64,000 nt of DNA from Angiostrongylus vasorum (lineage: Eukaryota; Nematoda; Chromadorea; Rhabditida; Metastrongylidae). Location of the stretch: positions 3,493,501-3,557,500 of the forward strand of contig JADANN010000032.1 in NCBI GenBank assembly GCA_018806985.1, given 5' to 3'. The position numbers and the translations under genes were made by a program. Within the stretch, counting starts at the first letter, position 1; the number at the start of each line of letters is the position of its first letter. Positions 10,885 to 22,084 of this stretch are shown here, in pieces. The notes beneath the pieces were generated by a model. The model worked only from the letters and a program-made list of their open reading frames with translations, ran no database searches and was not told the origin of the DNA.

Positions 10885-11035
10885 AAGAATGCTGTGATAT
10901 GAGCATAACCCATAATCTCAGTTGTGCTTCGAATCCTCGATTACCTCTACCACAGGCTCACATGTTATCCACCACAACAACCGAGGCCCTTGCTTTGCTC
11001 CTCAATCACCATGTTTTTTACTCTATCGTTGCACG
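10885..11035 (-). repeat. repeat-B fragment
   Basis: Minus-oriented tRNA-like part. The reverse complement has GATTCGAAGC in the B-box position and the GGGCCTCGGTTGTTGTGGTG side. Confidence 0.55.
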
Positions 11036-11089
11036 TGCTTGCTTAACTCATTAATTCATTAATTACGCCCTCATTAATCATTGTATAAT

Positions 11090-11200
11090 GTAGATATGCA
11101 TTCAGTCTCTCTACAATCCTGTGGATGGAGTCGAATGCATAGCACACCGTCTGGGATTGATTATCGCCAGGCTCTTGATCATTTTTATCAATGTTCTTCG
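11090..11200 (+). repeat. SINE-A tail fragment
   Basis: AGATATGCATTCAGTCTCTC and TGGAGTCGAATGCATAGCAC, the 3' quarter of SINE-A. Confidence 0.55.
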
Positions 11201-12600
11201 AAGTATGATGACTTCCATGCTGATTCTGCTGTAGTTCTTCGTCTTCGGCTCAAGATCATCACTACCGATCGCCTCGAATCGCATTGTCGTCGGTTGAAAC
11301 TCCAGGCGGGGCGTCATCTGAAAGAACGCGGTCTTTATTTAGTTCCATGCAAGGGCAGCGTAAGGTCCGACTGTCTTTTTGACGTCCCTGCGGTCCCACT
11401 AACAGAGTCACTCTCTCTTCAACCGCTCGAAAACGTTTTATTGTTGTAAACCTTGCAAAGGAAGTGTCAATATTAAGTGATCAACCCAGAAATTGCAGCA
11501 GCCAGATGGCTAGAAACTACTGTCAGCTTGCTATTTTTTTATTGACATGAATTCGAAGCTCAACTTTAATGCATTTCCAACATTAGACAATCTAACTGTT
11601 CGTCATCAATGCACTTTAGTTAATAGAATTCATTAAAAGGGGAAGTTCAAAAAAACCTTGAACGGCGTTGTAAATCAAGCCTGCATTGATGGAACTAGTC
11701 CAGGAAATATTTGCTCTTTATCTAACGAATAGCAAATGTCGCTAGAAAGCTTTTGCTTTTATATGGATTATTTCGAAAGATTGCGTCACAGAATGCGCTA
11801 GGTGGTGTTGTGCTGATCGCATGCACAAGGTCGGTGGTAGGACACCACGCTTTAGCTTAGTCGATCCAACAAAAGCATCCACGTTCGCTCTGTAGATTAA
11901 AAAACGTAGCAGGGGTTTTTGTTTCTAGGTCAGCGCTAAGAACTTTCTTGTCAACTGTAGTGTTGTATCTGCCCTTCTGACGAGGATTTCCATCAATCGG
12001 AAGGTTTTCCGGGTTTTCCTATAGTTTTTTTTCTTTAACTGAATCATTTTGTTTCCTTTTTGGTTCTGTGGTTGTAGCAAATTCTAAGTCGCTTAACAAT
12101 GTCAGTAGTAAAAGTGGATAATAAGTTTGGAAGTAGAAACTGATTCGAGCGGGTCTGGTCGAGTATGGTGGTAATGGAATTTACCAACAACGACAACACT
12201 TTTCTATGCAAACAGGAACCGAAGAGGAATTCGTGCAAATTTTCGAGAATTCATTCCATCCGTTACGAAATTCAATAACGTTGCTTGGTTCTTGTACTCC
12301 AACATCCGACCACGTTGTCATATTGAATGTGACAATTGTCGTTCGCAGCGTTGTGGTGTTTATAGTCCATTAACAACGTTCACTTCATCAATCAATGTCT
12401 TCTCTGAACTTTAGACACTCGCTGACGTCATCAGAATCATCGTGAACGATTCGCATGAAGTTCTCAGCAATGACTGCTTTGTTTGATGTTCCATGGTTTT
12501 CACGGATACCTCCGATATATGATTTCCACCCACCTCTATTCATTGCACTCCTCTTTGTGGTAAGGGCTGTTTTATGCTAATGGGGACAAAACCACTTTTG
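11201..12600. other. no recognisable feature
   Basis: About 1.4 kb of low-information sequence. An open stretch on the plus strand to 11449 shows no family signature. Nothing else supported. Confidence 0.4.
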
Positions 12601-12604
12601 TTTA

Positions 12605-12840
12605 TTTTTTTAATTTGCTGTCTACTATATTTTTTTACGGTAGGGTATTATGCGAATACAATGATGCTGAGATATTTGCGAAACCCAGGACTCCAGGTGT
12701 CTGCGGTGGGGAACGAACGCTCTTTTACCCTTCCCGGGGCTACGGGTTCACCACTACACCATAGGGGTTCTTCGTTTCGCGTATCTCTCAACTAGTTTTT
12801 CTATCGATCAGTGCCATCAGCAATCAGCCAAAGTCACTTC
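12605..12840 (-). repeat. repeat-B copy
   Basis: Minus-oriented, from the TTTGCTGTCTACTATATTTT end through GAGATATTTGCGAAACCCAG and GGTGTCTGCGGTGGGGAACG to GTGCCATCAGCAATCAGCC. Confidence 0.75.
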
Positions 12841-12974
12841 TGTTCACAAATTTCACAATAAGCTACTAATACTAGTGAACTATTAGCAACAAAATAAAAA
12901 GTAGTAAACTGGACTGCTTAAAAAGGTTTCCAGCTATTGCCTTATTACGGCTGACACATCATCTGTTTCCCTAT

Positions 12975-13137
12975 TACTCTTGACCTGCACTTCTGTCTTT
13001 GTCTTCATCTCGTCCTCTCTTTCCCTTTTGTTCTATTTCACTCTTTCTCTCTCTGCCTGTTCTCTTTGTCTCTGATCTATTATCCGGTTGTTCAGTCCCC
13101 CCACTTCTCATCTTTTTCCTTTCCTTTCATTCTCTAG
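12975..13137. repeat. polypyrimidine-rich tract
   Basis: Long C+T-rich stretch (for example TCTTTCTCTCTCTGCCTG) without a clean period. Confidence 0.7.
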
Positions 13138-13289
13138 ATGTAATGTTTCGTTTAGTGAATGTGTAGAGAATAATTGAACAGAAAGTTCTTTTAGTGAAGT
13201 GGTTCTGTTAGAAGCATCAGTGCAGAGAATCACACAATAAATGTTCTTTGCATTTATTCTCACTTTTCACTTTCATTGTTTACATACTA

Positions 13290-13304
13290 CTTTATACATA
13301 TATA

Positions 13305-13348
<44 letters not shown>
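13290..13348. repeat. (TA)n microsatellite
   Basis: Almost uninterrupted TA dinucleotides. Confidence 0.95.
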
Positions 13349-13402
13349 TTCATATCAGCATCTTTTCAGGACTTAGCTAGGTGGCTGGCAACTCTCTGGT
13401 GA

Positions 13403-13476
13403 ATGCTCAGAATCAGAAGAAACGCATCATCGGAGGGTGGTAAAAGACCTGCAACGCGTACGAGGAAGTCACTCAG
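13403..13476 (+). CDS. weak candidate first coding exon
   Basis: ATG at 13403 opens a basic 24-codon stretch (MLRIRRNASSEGGKRPATRT...) that ends at the good donor CTCAG|GTAAATC. No partner exon was identified and the opposite strand is also open here. Treat as a lead only. Confidence 0.15.
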
Positions 13477-13721
13477 GTAAATCAAACAAAAGTCACGTCT
13501 TAATTTTTTATAACAACAATACCTACATAAACTTTTCGTTTCAATGCGATTTTGGCCCATGCGGAAAAGGAAAAAGTCTTATTTAAGGAATTAAACAGCA
13601 TGTCGAGCAAAAACTCTCCAGGGCATTACGATTAGGCGCTCTTCTCATTTGGAGCGTTCATCGCTCGAATCGTATTTCAGTGGCAAGTAACTACTCGCAC
13701 ACCAATGAAGTTGTTATAAAT

Positions 13722-13930
13722 AAAATAAAGGATAAAGCCTTCGGCGCTGATCAATCCATGAGGGATGCGCCATGCATTCGACTTCATTGAGCATTTTTGG
13801 AGGTGACTGAATGCATATCTGGCCTTTACAATGACTCGCGGTGGCCCGCCGATATATTGAGCCAGTGCTGCTATTCTCTCAGATAAGTCTGGTACCAATT
13901 TCCAACCTTGGAGGGATGGAAAAACCGGCT
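13722..13930 (-). repeat. SINE-A copy, headless
   Basis: Minus-oriented tail and body (GCGCTGATCAATCCATGAGG, CATATCTGGCCTTTACAATG, TCTGGTACCAATTTCCAACC). Stops at the core, so the tRNA head is lost. Confidence 0.8.
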
Positions 13931-14070
13931 CTTAAATGTGAAAAAATTTCATATGAAATTGGAGAAGAACAAAGATCAGAGAGTTTCTTCCTTTTTTACT
14001 AAGCCAGAGATACGATGATATAATACTGCAGCGTAGTAATGTATAAGCTTTTGCCGTGCCCTTGTAATTG

Positions 14071-14480
14071 GTTGTGTGCAGCACAGTGATTAAAGGTACA
14101 CGTAACCATCACTTTTTAAAAAGTCGGAGACAACGACGAAACGTCGAGACGTTAGCAGACTACAACTACAAAACTAACTACAACCTCGTGTAAGCTGGGT
14201 AATCTAAAGAAGTTTGTGGATTACATACGCAATCGTTAGTTCGATCTCGCGCTCCAGGTAATTAAGCTTTTCATCACTCTGCAGTCGAGAAATCCGTACC
14301 GCGCTAATCTAGACGGATAAGAACACCAGCTCAATTCATCGATGTGCTCCTTCAAGCCATTTTATAAGCCATCTGTGCATTCAATCACTCATTCGAAGCT
14401 ATGAATGCAATCGAATGCGTTGCGCATTTCTCGGCCAGTGGTCAACACAAAGCGCTTTGTGCTTTATCCTTAATTTTTGT
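14071..14480 (+). repeat. diverged SINE-A interrupted by a Penelope-like fragment
   Basis: A SINE-A-like head (TGCAGCACAGTGATTAAAGG) at 14071-14100 is separated from the B-box side (GTTAGTTCGATCTCGCG), core and tail (14218-14475) by about 115 bp. The insert contains GACGAAACGTCGAGACGTTAGC, related to the Penelope terminal repeat at 205-240. Confidence 0.5.
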
Positions 14481-15070
14481 AAGCGGCAATTTATGATGGT
14501 AAATAGAAAAGAAAATTGTAACTCGAATCTACCCTATCAAAACTCTGACAGAAGGAAGTAGAGTTATCTATTGGTCCCTTTCACGGCTCTTCGTCATTGA
14601 AAAAACACTGAATCAGCTTGACAGCTGCCGATTCGCTCGCTATATTCCTGACGACGATTTTTCGCTCTTATTAAACATCAGCGTATTACTAATGGCATTT
14701 GCACTTTTCCTTCCGTCTACTGTATGATGTTGTGCTTCATTGAGATACGGCAGACACTTTTCAAGTCGGGACCAACATCAATCCCTCCACCATCACCATT
14801 CCGGCTTATTTATTTGCATCCATGAAAGTGCACATGTGGGCAAATTTTTCAAATAGTGCCAGTCAGAACGCATCGTGATCCATCAATCATTCAGTCGTCG
14901 TCTTTGAACTATTGGCTTGATGCCTTAATTACCTTTAACTTGCAGCTTTCTCATTTCTTTAAGCGAAACTGAGGAAGACATCAAGCAAATAAGCTCCCTG
15001 GTTGAAGTTCAGTAAAACAAAAATATGGGTACATATATTTTCTATGCCGCGTACAAAACGGTGTTTAGAT
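14481..15070. other. no recognisable feature
   Basis: Nothing supported. Confidence 0.45.
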
Positions 15071-15079
15071 ATGCTCTGC

Positions 15080-15325
15080 AATAGACACGTGGTCCCTAGC
15101 TCGATCATGCGGACAGGCCAAACCCTTGTCCTCCTTGGGATCGACTGCCGTCGGTACTAGATCTGTTTGTGAAGACAAAAAACACTAATTTGATACACCG
15201 GTAGATCCCAAATTCAGTGTATAAGTAAAATGTGCTTTGAATCAACTCTACCATGCTAGGAATGGAATCAAATGCGTGGTGCACACCTGAGGGTATTCTT
15301 GAAACAACACGTTTCATTATTTAGC
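15080..15325 (+). repeat. SINE-A copy, strongly diverged
   Basis: Recognisable only by order of blocks: CTAGCTCGATCATGCGG (B box), GTCGGTACTAGATCTG (core), AATCAAATGCGTGGTGCAC (tail). Confidence 0.45.
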
Positions 15326-15765
15326 GTAGGAATTCAGATTGTGATTTTTTCAGCGTGTCAACTTTGCACGCCTCTTGATATAAATGTAAGTGCTGAAAGG
15401 AAATCATGATTGAGTTCTGCTTGACCATAACCGATTGTTCGCAACGGAAGGAATGAATTGGAAACTAGTCAAAAAAATGAACTAAATATGCCATAAGAAA
15501 TCTCGTAAAATTCGGAGAATGCACATAAGTAGGAAGTTTGCGGCATTTTCGTCACACCACCACCATATCCAAGCTACACGTCCTATCTTGGTGCGATAAC
15601 TCGTACACTTGAGGAGACAGAATTCTGCCCATATGTGCAATACAACACACCAGAAACAGGTGCGTTCGGATTTTTCTAACTGCCTTCCGAAGATCTACGG
15701 TTTAAGACTGATACCGTAATCTTCTTGATGTGGACCTGTGATTTATACTCGATGGCCTCCCGTGG
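15326..15765. other. no recognisable feature
   Basis: Nothing supported. Confidence 0.45.
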
Positions 15766-16012
15766 ACGCGTCTGGCGCAGTGGTCGAAGGCGTCCTGCAA
15801 CACACACATAGGATCGATCACCGCGCCCCTGGCCAATCAAGCCTTCCATCCCTCAGGGTACCGCAGATTGTTACCTGACTTGTCTGGGAAGCACTGGCTC
15901 GAAACATCGGTGGGCCAGCGCGAGTCATTGTAAGGTCAGATATGCATTCAATCCTGTCCAAACGATGCTCGGTGTAGTTGAATGCATGGCGCATCCCTCA
16001 AGGATTGATGCT
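15766..16012 (+). repeat. SINE-A copy, near full length
   Basis: Perfect A box TCTGGCGCAGTGGTCG and B box GGATCGATCACC; body partly deleted (GGGAAGCACTGGCTCG); ends at GGATTGATGCTGAGCG, where a repeat-B copy begins. Confidence 0.85.
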
Positions 16013-16610
16013 GAGCGCTATTCGCAAAACTTGGACCCCGGGCCAGATCGAACTACGATTCCCGTTTCCGTGGGCTCGCGCATTACAACTGTGCCACGGA
16101 GGCCCTTGCTCTGCTTTTCTGTCAGCTAGTTTTCTACCTAACGCTGCCATCAGCAATCATCCGGCGGCTGGATTGATCCGAGGAGCACAAATGGGCATTG
16201 AATCCAGTTAAGCTGAAGCTGTATCAAAATCACAATGTTAACCTTTTATTTTCTGCTTGCTATAATTCTTCACGGCAGAGTATGATGTGAATTACAACCA
16301 CAACGATGCTAAGCTATTCGTAAAACGTGGAGGCCGGACAGAACGAACCACGATTTCCCTTCCCGCAGGCTCGAGCATTACACACTGCTTCACGGAGACC
16401 CTTGCTCTGCACTTCTCTCAGCTAATTTTCTGCATGGAGTGCTTGCTGATGTCAGCTTTAGGTAGAAAAATAGCTGGGAGAAACGCAGAGAAAGGGTCGC
16501 CTTGGAGCAGTGTGCATTGCGCGAGCCGCTGGAAAGGGAAATCGTGGTCTGATTTGGCCCGGGGATCAAGTTTTGCGAATACCTCAGCATCGTTGTGGTA
16601 ATGAAATTAT
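16013..16610. repeat. cluster of three repeat-B units, two in inverted order
   Basis: 16013-16270 is a minus-oriented unit. 16285-16445 is a second minus unit that turns at about 16446 into a plus unit ending at 16605 (GAATACCTCAGCATCGTTGT). The last two form a palindrome: CAACGATGCTAAGCTATTCG on the left pairs with CGAATACCTCAGCATCGTTG on the right. Confidence 0.75.
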
Positions 16611-17660
16611 TGTTTTCTTGGTGACCATATACGAGCTCCTTATTTAATTCTTTGTTCACAAAAAAGGTAACGGTTCGGCTGGTTTCACCTGATTCAGAGC
16701 CTAGAAATGTCAAGTTGATTGCAATCTACCCAGCCCAATACCTCCATAACCAAACAGAGAAATTACGAATTTTAGAATTAAATCTCATTGAAAACAAAGT
16801 AGCTTCCTCGCACACTTACCACTTTCTACGAGTTTTCCACTAAGTATTTCGCGTGGAGACCAACCACACGGAAGTCACATGAATGGTTAATGTGTCTCTT
16901 TCACATCAAATTTTTTTTACTTTATACGACGCGTCTTTCCCATCTACTGTGCGGATCCCAGCACTTCTCACATTCGATTCGTTTCCTCGCATCCATTGTC
17001 CACAAAGATCTTTTAACTTTTACGTGTGGCTTCGGTTGCTACTTGAGAATTTTCATTTCATCTTGTATGTCGTAGAATGTTGGTCGTGCAATTCTCCCTG
17101 GGGTCCTGAGATAGCTGGGCTGGAGCGTTCCCAGTTGGATAGCAGAGAGTGATTTTTCTCCGGACAAGTCCGACACCAATATCCTGGCCCCGGAGGGGTC
17201 AGAGGCCTCGTTGGATCGGAGCGGAATCGAACTAGCACCACACTCGTGATGACAGACCGTCATGGCGTCACATCAAAATATCGGTCTTAAATAAGCCATT
17301 TCTCCTGCAGTTAATTTTTGGATCCTTCGCATTTATCCAAAACGCTTAAAGAATTCTACGCGTTGATGTTTTGTATTCCTGTGCGATGATAGTCGTTGTT
17401 GCTTCAAAATCTTCTTTATGCATTCGTGTCCTGTTCGTGCCTAGTGGAATGTTCTCTTTGATTTTACGTTTCTCAACTGGATGCTCTTTTTTCACAGACG
17501 CGCAGTGGTTTATCCGTTTCGCCAACGTATTCGTCTCCACGCACTTTGCAAGAAATCCGGTACACCATACCCCAACTTATGCAATAATCGTCTCTACCGT
17601 TAGGGCATATTCTGCGATTTTACGTTGTGCATGGACATTTGCAGAGACATAGACATAGAG
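16610..17660 (-). mobile_element. Penelope-like element, 3' part, split by a SINE
   Basis: 16610-16900 is a minus-oriented, diverged terminal repeat with a damaged ribozyme region (rc of GGTTCGGCTGGTTTCACC). After an inserted SINE-C (16911-17267) the element continues with GIY-YIG-type coding on the minus strand (17346-17600): C..GDEYVGET-like start, then KRKIKENIPLGTNRTRMHKED, matching the KRK....PLGTHRIQKH part of the better copies. In phase only in pieces; not functional. Confidence 0.7.
16911..17267 (-). repeat. SINE-C copy with 10-bp target-site duplication
   Basis: Flanked by the exact direct repeat TCACATCAAA (16901-16910 and 17268-17277). In minus sense it has a tRNA-like head (B box AGTTCGATTCC), the core GGGGCCAGGATATTGGTG that corresponds to the SINE-A core, a unique body and an A-rich tail. 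This is a textbook retroposon insertion into an older Penelope element. Confidence 0.9.
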
Positions 17661-17857
17661 TTTTGTTCGATATTAATAGTTTATTCAGTTGTTCGGAAAT
17701 TAATGCAAGCCGTTCTTTTTGAGGAGTCAAATCTTAAGTCGGAAACTTTTCGTGGGAAAAAAAATAGACATAACAGCTATTTGAACACACATATACAGGA
17801 AAAGTGGATTTATTGCATAAATTTCTCGACAACCTAGTATGGACGACAGAGCATTCC

Positions 17858-18125
17858 TCTTTAATCAATCCCGGAGAGATACACCAACTCTATTCTGGAC
17901 ATTGTAGAAGTGACTGAATGCATATCTGGCCTATACAGTGACTTACAGGAGTATATCATTGCATCAAGCCACCGTTTTTATTCTCTCAGAGATATCTGGT
18001 GCCAATTTGCCTACTCCACAGAAGAATGGCGGGGTTGGTTTGCGCGTAGCACGAAATTGAACCAACGACCACATATGCATTGCAGGTGACCACTACTCAC
18101 TACACTACACGCCCCGTGCACAGCG
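17858..18125 (-). repeat. SINE-A variant, near full length
   Basis: Minus-oriented tail TTAATCAATCCCGGAGAG, body CATATCTGGCCTATACAGTG, core GGTGCCAATTTGCC and a different tRNA head (rc has GTAGTGTAGTGAGTAGTGG and TTGGTTCAATTTC). The head variant is shared with 21000-21075, 25430-25500 and 26750-26820. Confidence 0.7.
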
Positions 18126-18559
18126 TAATATATTTACTGACAAAAACACGTTTATAGCTCGTAAATGAATGGAATATGATTGAGAGGGTTTGATGAATAG
18201 AGGTCGTCGTATAATGGCGATTGAATCCCTGAATCATTAGCGTTTATACGATCGTGAGCATGACAATGCTTACCCCGTTGCCGTTTCCGAATTCACCTCA
18301 ACAACCTACACCCTATTCGTCAATAACTCTTTTTTTCTCCAATTGCTTTTCAATGTATGACTTGATGCGCTCTGTTAGGTATCATTGATAAGAAACAAGC
18401 TTGCAAGAAAATAACAGGCTACCATTTTTTTTCTCTTATGCTTTCACCTTGGTTCATAATTATCTAAGTATTTGCAACATACATAGTTTTTTGATATTTA
18501 GCCTATCGACGAGTATAACACTGTGTTTAAAAGTACCCTACAATACAAAGGTGGTCATT

Positions 18560-18765
18560 AGTTGGAACCCACGCCGTGGCCAAACCAAGACCGTCTGCTC
18601 CTCTGGTAGCAAAATTGCGTGGGAGAACAAAAAAACACTGGCTCGAAACATCGATGACTTCACAAGTTATCATACAAGTTAAATATGCAGTCAGTTACCT
18701 CTACGATACTGTGAACGGAGTCGAATACATGGCGCATCCTTCGTGGACCAGTTACCACCAAACGA
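18560..18765 (+). repeat. SINE-A copy, diverged
   Basis: ACACTGGCTCGAAACATCG, GTTAAATATGCAGTCAGTTACC and GGAGTCGAATACATGGCGC mark the body and tail. Confidence 0.6.
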
Positions 18766-18937
18766 AGTTTTGGCACTGATTTCCGTCTTTGGGAAGACAA
18801 AAACTATTTGCTCAGGGGAGCGCTGGTTTTTTCTTATAATTAAGAACTATCAACTTAGTCCATATTTGCTATAGATTCACTAGTTTATAAATTAGGCATC
18901 ATGGATTTTGTGAGCATTTTTGTGAAATGGCTTAGTA

Positions 18938-19612
18938 TCAGCTGTCACCTGCCATCCAATTGATAATCGAACGACTCGAGCAGGCGCTAGTAAACCTTCC
19001 ATTTTTTCCCCATTCGCGTTCAAGAACAGCCCAATCGGTTCTACTGGCTTTAGAGACTCCTTCAGCATCTCTTCTTTCTAAAGTTCTCGTGAAGAATCCT
19101 GGCCACCGGCTCGGTGGTCTTCCAGCTGCGCATTTGACATCGCGACGAATGCAGTCGCTGACGGTTCTTCTCCAACTGGTGTTTTCATACGCATTGCTCA
19201 TCCAGCCTGCTTTATCTTCGACAGTTTGGCCTATAGAGCGGCTTCTTTGATTTTCGATCGTTGGCGTAAATCGGAGCATCGGATGTCTTCCCACATTTGC
19301 ATGATACAGGATACTCCTAACATTGTCCTTTCGACGGCTCGTTGTATAAGAGTGCGTGGTTTTTCAATGTGCTTACGTGGCGACCAGGATTCTGACACAT
19401 CCGTTAAGGCAGAGAGAATCGTGGAGTTGAAAGGGTGGGAACACGTTCTAGTGTCCTTTGCTCTCTTCACTGCATCCCCGATGCTTTTGAAAGCTCCCCA
19501 AGTCCTTCGCTTCCTCTTGCTCAACCGTGGTGCAAAGTTGTTCATCGTGTTCACTTGGAACGCTTTAGTACATTCATTAATACTTATTAGGATTTAATTT
19601 ATTTAATAACAC
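18938..19612 (-). pseudogene. RTE-type LINE, 3' end, broken
   Basis: Minus-strand reading gives the C-terminal part of an RTE pol after the RT domain. 19231-19554 reads KRKRRTWGAFKSIGDAVKR and RAVERTMLGVS, matching the A.GAFKSIE... and AIERVMLGV.. motifs of nematode RTE. After a frameshift near 19260-19294, 18938-19294 reads DCIRRDVKCAAGRPPSRWPG, the conserved W..RD.K...GRPPTRW motif. The protein would end about 45 residues later. Only the 3' end is present, consistent with 5' truncation. Confidence 0.85.
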
Positions 19613-19784
19613 TTAACTTCTCCTCTGTGTCACTTCTGTGATCGTTGTCGCTCGTCATCTTAAATTACCTATATAGGGGATCTGATTGAAGTATGAGTGA
19701 TCAGATAACCTGTAAATATTGGATTCTCCAAAAAACTGCTCAGAAGGAGATAAGGTCTATCCTGACGATTGTGATTGTTTACAG

Positions 19785-19997
19785 TTATATGTTTATACTG
19801 TCACACCATCTCGAATGGAAACAAGAAAACCAGTTAAATTGGTGAAATCTATTATTTAAGGGCGTAACGCAATTTGCCAGTCACCAGCTCCAATGGAAGA
19901 AGCTGAAGAAGTCATGTTCACTGCTATATCAACAAGCCAGACACTACCGTTAGCATCATCCGAAAGCGATTCTGACACTCAGTTAGAAACGCTATGA
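19785..19997 (+). CDS. candidate last two exons of a host gene
   Basis: Exon 19785-19841 (19 codons, after acceptor TTGTTTACAG) reads LYVYTVTPSRMETRKPVKL. It ends at TTG|GTGAAATC. A 39-nt intron (19842-19880, ending TTTGCCAG) has the short size typical of nematodes. Exon 19881-19997 then reads SPAPMEEAEEVMFTAISTSQ and ends in an acidic SSESDSDTQLETL before TGA at 19995-19997. The two exons join in phase 0. No domain is recognised. Upstream exons were not found; the RTE copy at 18938-19612 lies immediately upstream. Codon use is even and protein-like, unlike the relic repeats around it. Confidence 0.45.
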
Positions 19998-20120
19998 AGA
20001 AAAGTATAAACGATGCGATTATAACGGTTCAATAGATTTGAAAACAATCTTCCAATGTATGCATTACTGTGATATAATCGGCTTATAACAGTCTTTGTTC
20101 TTTTAATGCGGATAATTTTT

Positions 20121-20287
20121 TTAGTTAGAACTCGAACTGTCGTTGGAAAATCGTTCGAGGATCGCTTTGAGGTCGTCTGGATACGGGTCGTCACTAGCAT
20201 CAAGCGAATCCGATCCGGAGACGAACGAACAGGTGGTTGGTCTGGACCAGATCGTCTTCGAACAGAGAGCATCTCGATTGTTATTTT
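20121..20287 (-). CDS. candidate terminal exon of a convergent host gene
   Basis: Minus strand, after a possible acceptor CTTAATTTAG. The open frame ends with SGSDSLDASDDPYPDDLKA, ILERFSNDSSSSN and TAA (20123-20121). An ATTAAA poly(A)-like signal follows 10-15 bases downstream. A second frame is also open through part of the region, so the exact exon start is unsure. The stop lies 123 bp from the stop of the plus-strand gene at 19997, so the two would converge. No family recognised. Confidence 0.35.
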
Positions 20288-20343
20288 CTAAATTAAGGCA
20301 TTGAGCAGAAGAGGAGAGGGAACAAAATTTCCGAGCCAGTATC

Positions 20344-20366
20344 ATACATACAAATATATATGTATG

Positions 20367-20402
<36 letters not shown>

Positions 20403-20422
20403 GATATATACATAGCTCCTAC

Positions 20423-20474
<52 letters not shown>

Positions 20475-20492
20475 AGAGAGAGAGAGGGGGAG
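20344..20492. repeat. (TA)n microsatellite block with GA tail
   Basis: Two long TA arrays separated by GCTCCTACAGTAC and followed by (GA)n GGGG. Open reading frames across it are artefacts. Confidence 0.95.
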
Positions 20493-20544
20493 AGAGCACT
20501 ACAGAAGCTAAAAAGTATGAAGCATTCGGTGTATATTTGTATTT

Positions 20545-20622
20545 AAGGATGCTCCATGCATTTGGTCCCTCGTCATCGTAGAAACGATTGCATGCATATA
20601 TATCCTAAATAGTAGATTAGGG
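20545..20622 (-). repeat. SINE-A tail fragment
   Basis: GGATGCTCCATGCATTTGG and ATTGCATGCATATATATCC, minus-oriented. Confidence 0.5.
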
Positions 20623-20661
20623 GGGCATTTTGATGTTTTACTGTATTTTTTATATTAACGT

Positions 20662-20945
20662 ATGGATGCACGTAGCGCAGTGGTTTAGAGGTGTCACGCA
20701 GTACACACGGATTTGATCCCCCCGTCCCAAGCTCACCAACCTTCCGTCTCGCCGGTTTCGGGAAATCGTTTCTGTTCTAGATCTATCTGAGATCATAGCA
20801 GAACTGATTCGATAGATCTGTAGACCTCCGTGAACCATTGTATGTGCCAGATATGCACTCGATCACCTCCGATGTTGCTTGATGAAGTCGAATTCATGTC
20901 GCATCCCTCAGGGATTAATCAATGCCGAGAACTTTATTTTTTAGT
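20662..20945 (+). repeat. SINE-A copy, full length but diverged
   Basis: A box CGTAGCGCAGTGGTTTAGAG, B box GGATTTGATCCCC, core CGCCGGTTTCGGGAAATCG, tail GGGATTAATCAATGCCGAG. Confidence 0.75.
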
Positions 20946-20994
20946 TATCTTTGTTGATGCATCAAGTCAGCAAACGCAAAACGCTGTAGGAATG

Positions 20995-21080
20995 CTGGGC
21001 TTTGGAAGCACTGGTGCAAAAACAAAGCCAATGACATTGTGCGTATTGCAAGGTGTTTCTAACCACTGTGCTACATTCTC
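20995..21080 (-). repeat. SINE-A variant head fragment
   Basis: Minus-oriented tRNA-like head (ATTGCAAGGTGTTTCTAACCACTGTGC), the variant also seen at 18050-18120. Confidence 0.45.
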
Positions 21081-21185
21081 ACAATATAATGTATGTACCA
21101 CATATAAATAGTGTAAAACGATAACGACTAGAGAGCCCTAGCACTACAGACGTTGTGTAAAAGCTAAATATTTATTATTTTATAG

Positions 21186-21368
21186 TTTGAGAAGAGACGA
21201 TATCGTAGTGTATCAGCTTCACCTTACAAGGTCTTCACGGATGATATAGTGAGAATTTTGCAACAAGACGGACATGCAGTGCTTGTAGAAACAGATGTGG
21301 TTCGTTTCTATAAGAAAACACTTTATAATTATACTATCATGGAAGAACGACAACAAAATCAGACTTGA
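21186..21368 (+). CDS. candidate coding exon, family unknown
   Basis: After a TTTTATAG acceptor the frame reads FEKRRYRSVSASPYKVFTDD, then IVRILQQDGHAVLVETDVV, and stays open to TGA at 21366. A donor ATA|GTGAGAAT at about 21249 would end the exon early. The composition is protein-like and the stretch lies outside any repeat I recognise. No partner exon found. Confidence 0.35.
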   Translation, partial: FEKRRYRSVSASPYKVFTDDIVRILQQDGHAVLVETDVVRFYKKTLYNYTIMEERQQNQT

Positions 21369-22080
21369 ACTTAGGTCGTTAGTGTGGAGAAGTCTTTTAT
21401 CCGATTACGCAAAGAGCGAAAGGGAAATCCTATTACTTTTCTCCTCTACGAATAATGTTCATAAACAAAATCTAATGCTATTAGGGCGTTCAAGCTCCAT
21501 TTTCAAAGCGACATATCTCAGTTCAGAAATAAAGTTTATCAATCAAAATGAAAACTGCTGGAATCTTCATATTTTTTGCTAAGAAAAAAACAAATTTATT
21601 TAAATCATTTGCAAGGAATCCTGGGCATCTGTTAGCAACGTGTTAATTGAAGGCAATTTCGGCATTTGCTTAGTTTCTGAATCATGTATAATTCAGGAAG
21701 TTATAGAGATCCTTGAAGAACTGATAGTCGGTAGAAGAGAGTCTGGCGAGTAAGGTGGATGTGGCAGAGTTTCGTGGCACAACTCGCTTAGCTTTACAAT
21801 GTCGGTTACAAGACGTGTCGACGCTCATTACTAAATCCTCAAATTTATTGTAATCAGTAGTAGAAGGGTGCCTGCGACCTCGCTCCTCTTGAATATCGAA
21901 TTCCCTACGACGAGATTTTCAAAACTGTGCTTTCGTTCTTTCTTGGCTTCATACTTCACTAATGTTCACGTTCTGTGGCTGTAAGCTTGATTTCGTAAAA
22001 GTAGATTTGTTGAAATTTGTGCTTTCTCGTCTGAAATCCTGTGCTTAAAAATTTCCCAAGAATACAACGAACCTTGTTTA
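21369..22080. other. no recognisable feature
   Basis: Nothing supported. Confidence 0.45.
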
Positions 22081-22084
22081 ACTT

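Noticed and set aside
16285..16605. CRISPR-like or phage-like palindromes
   Set aside because: These are inverted pairs of a dispersed eukaryotic repeat with no regular spacers.
20301..20546. 81-codon plus-strand ORF rich in Tyr and Ile
   Set aside because: It is the translation of the (TA)n microsatellite.
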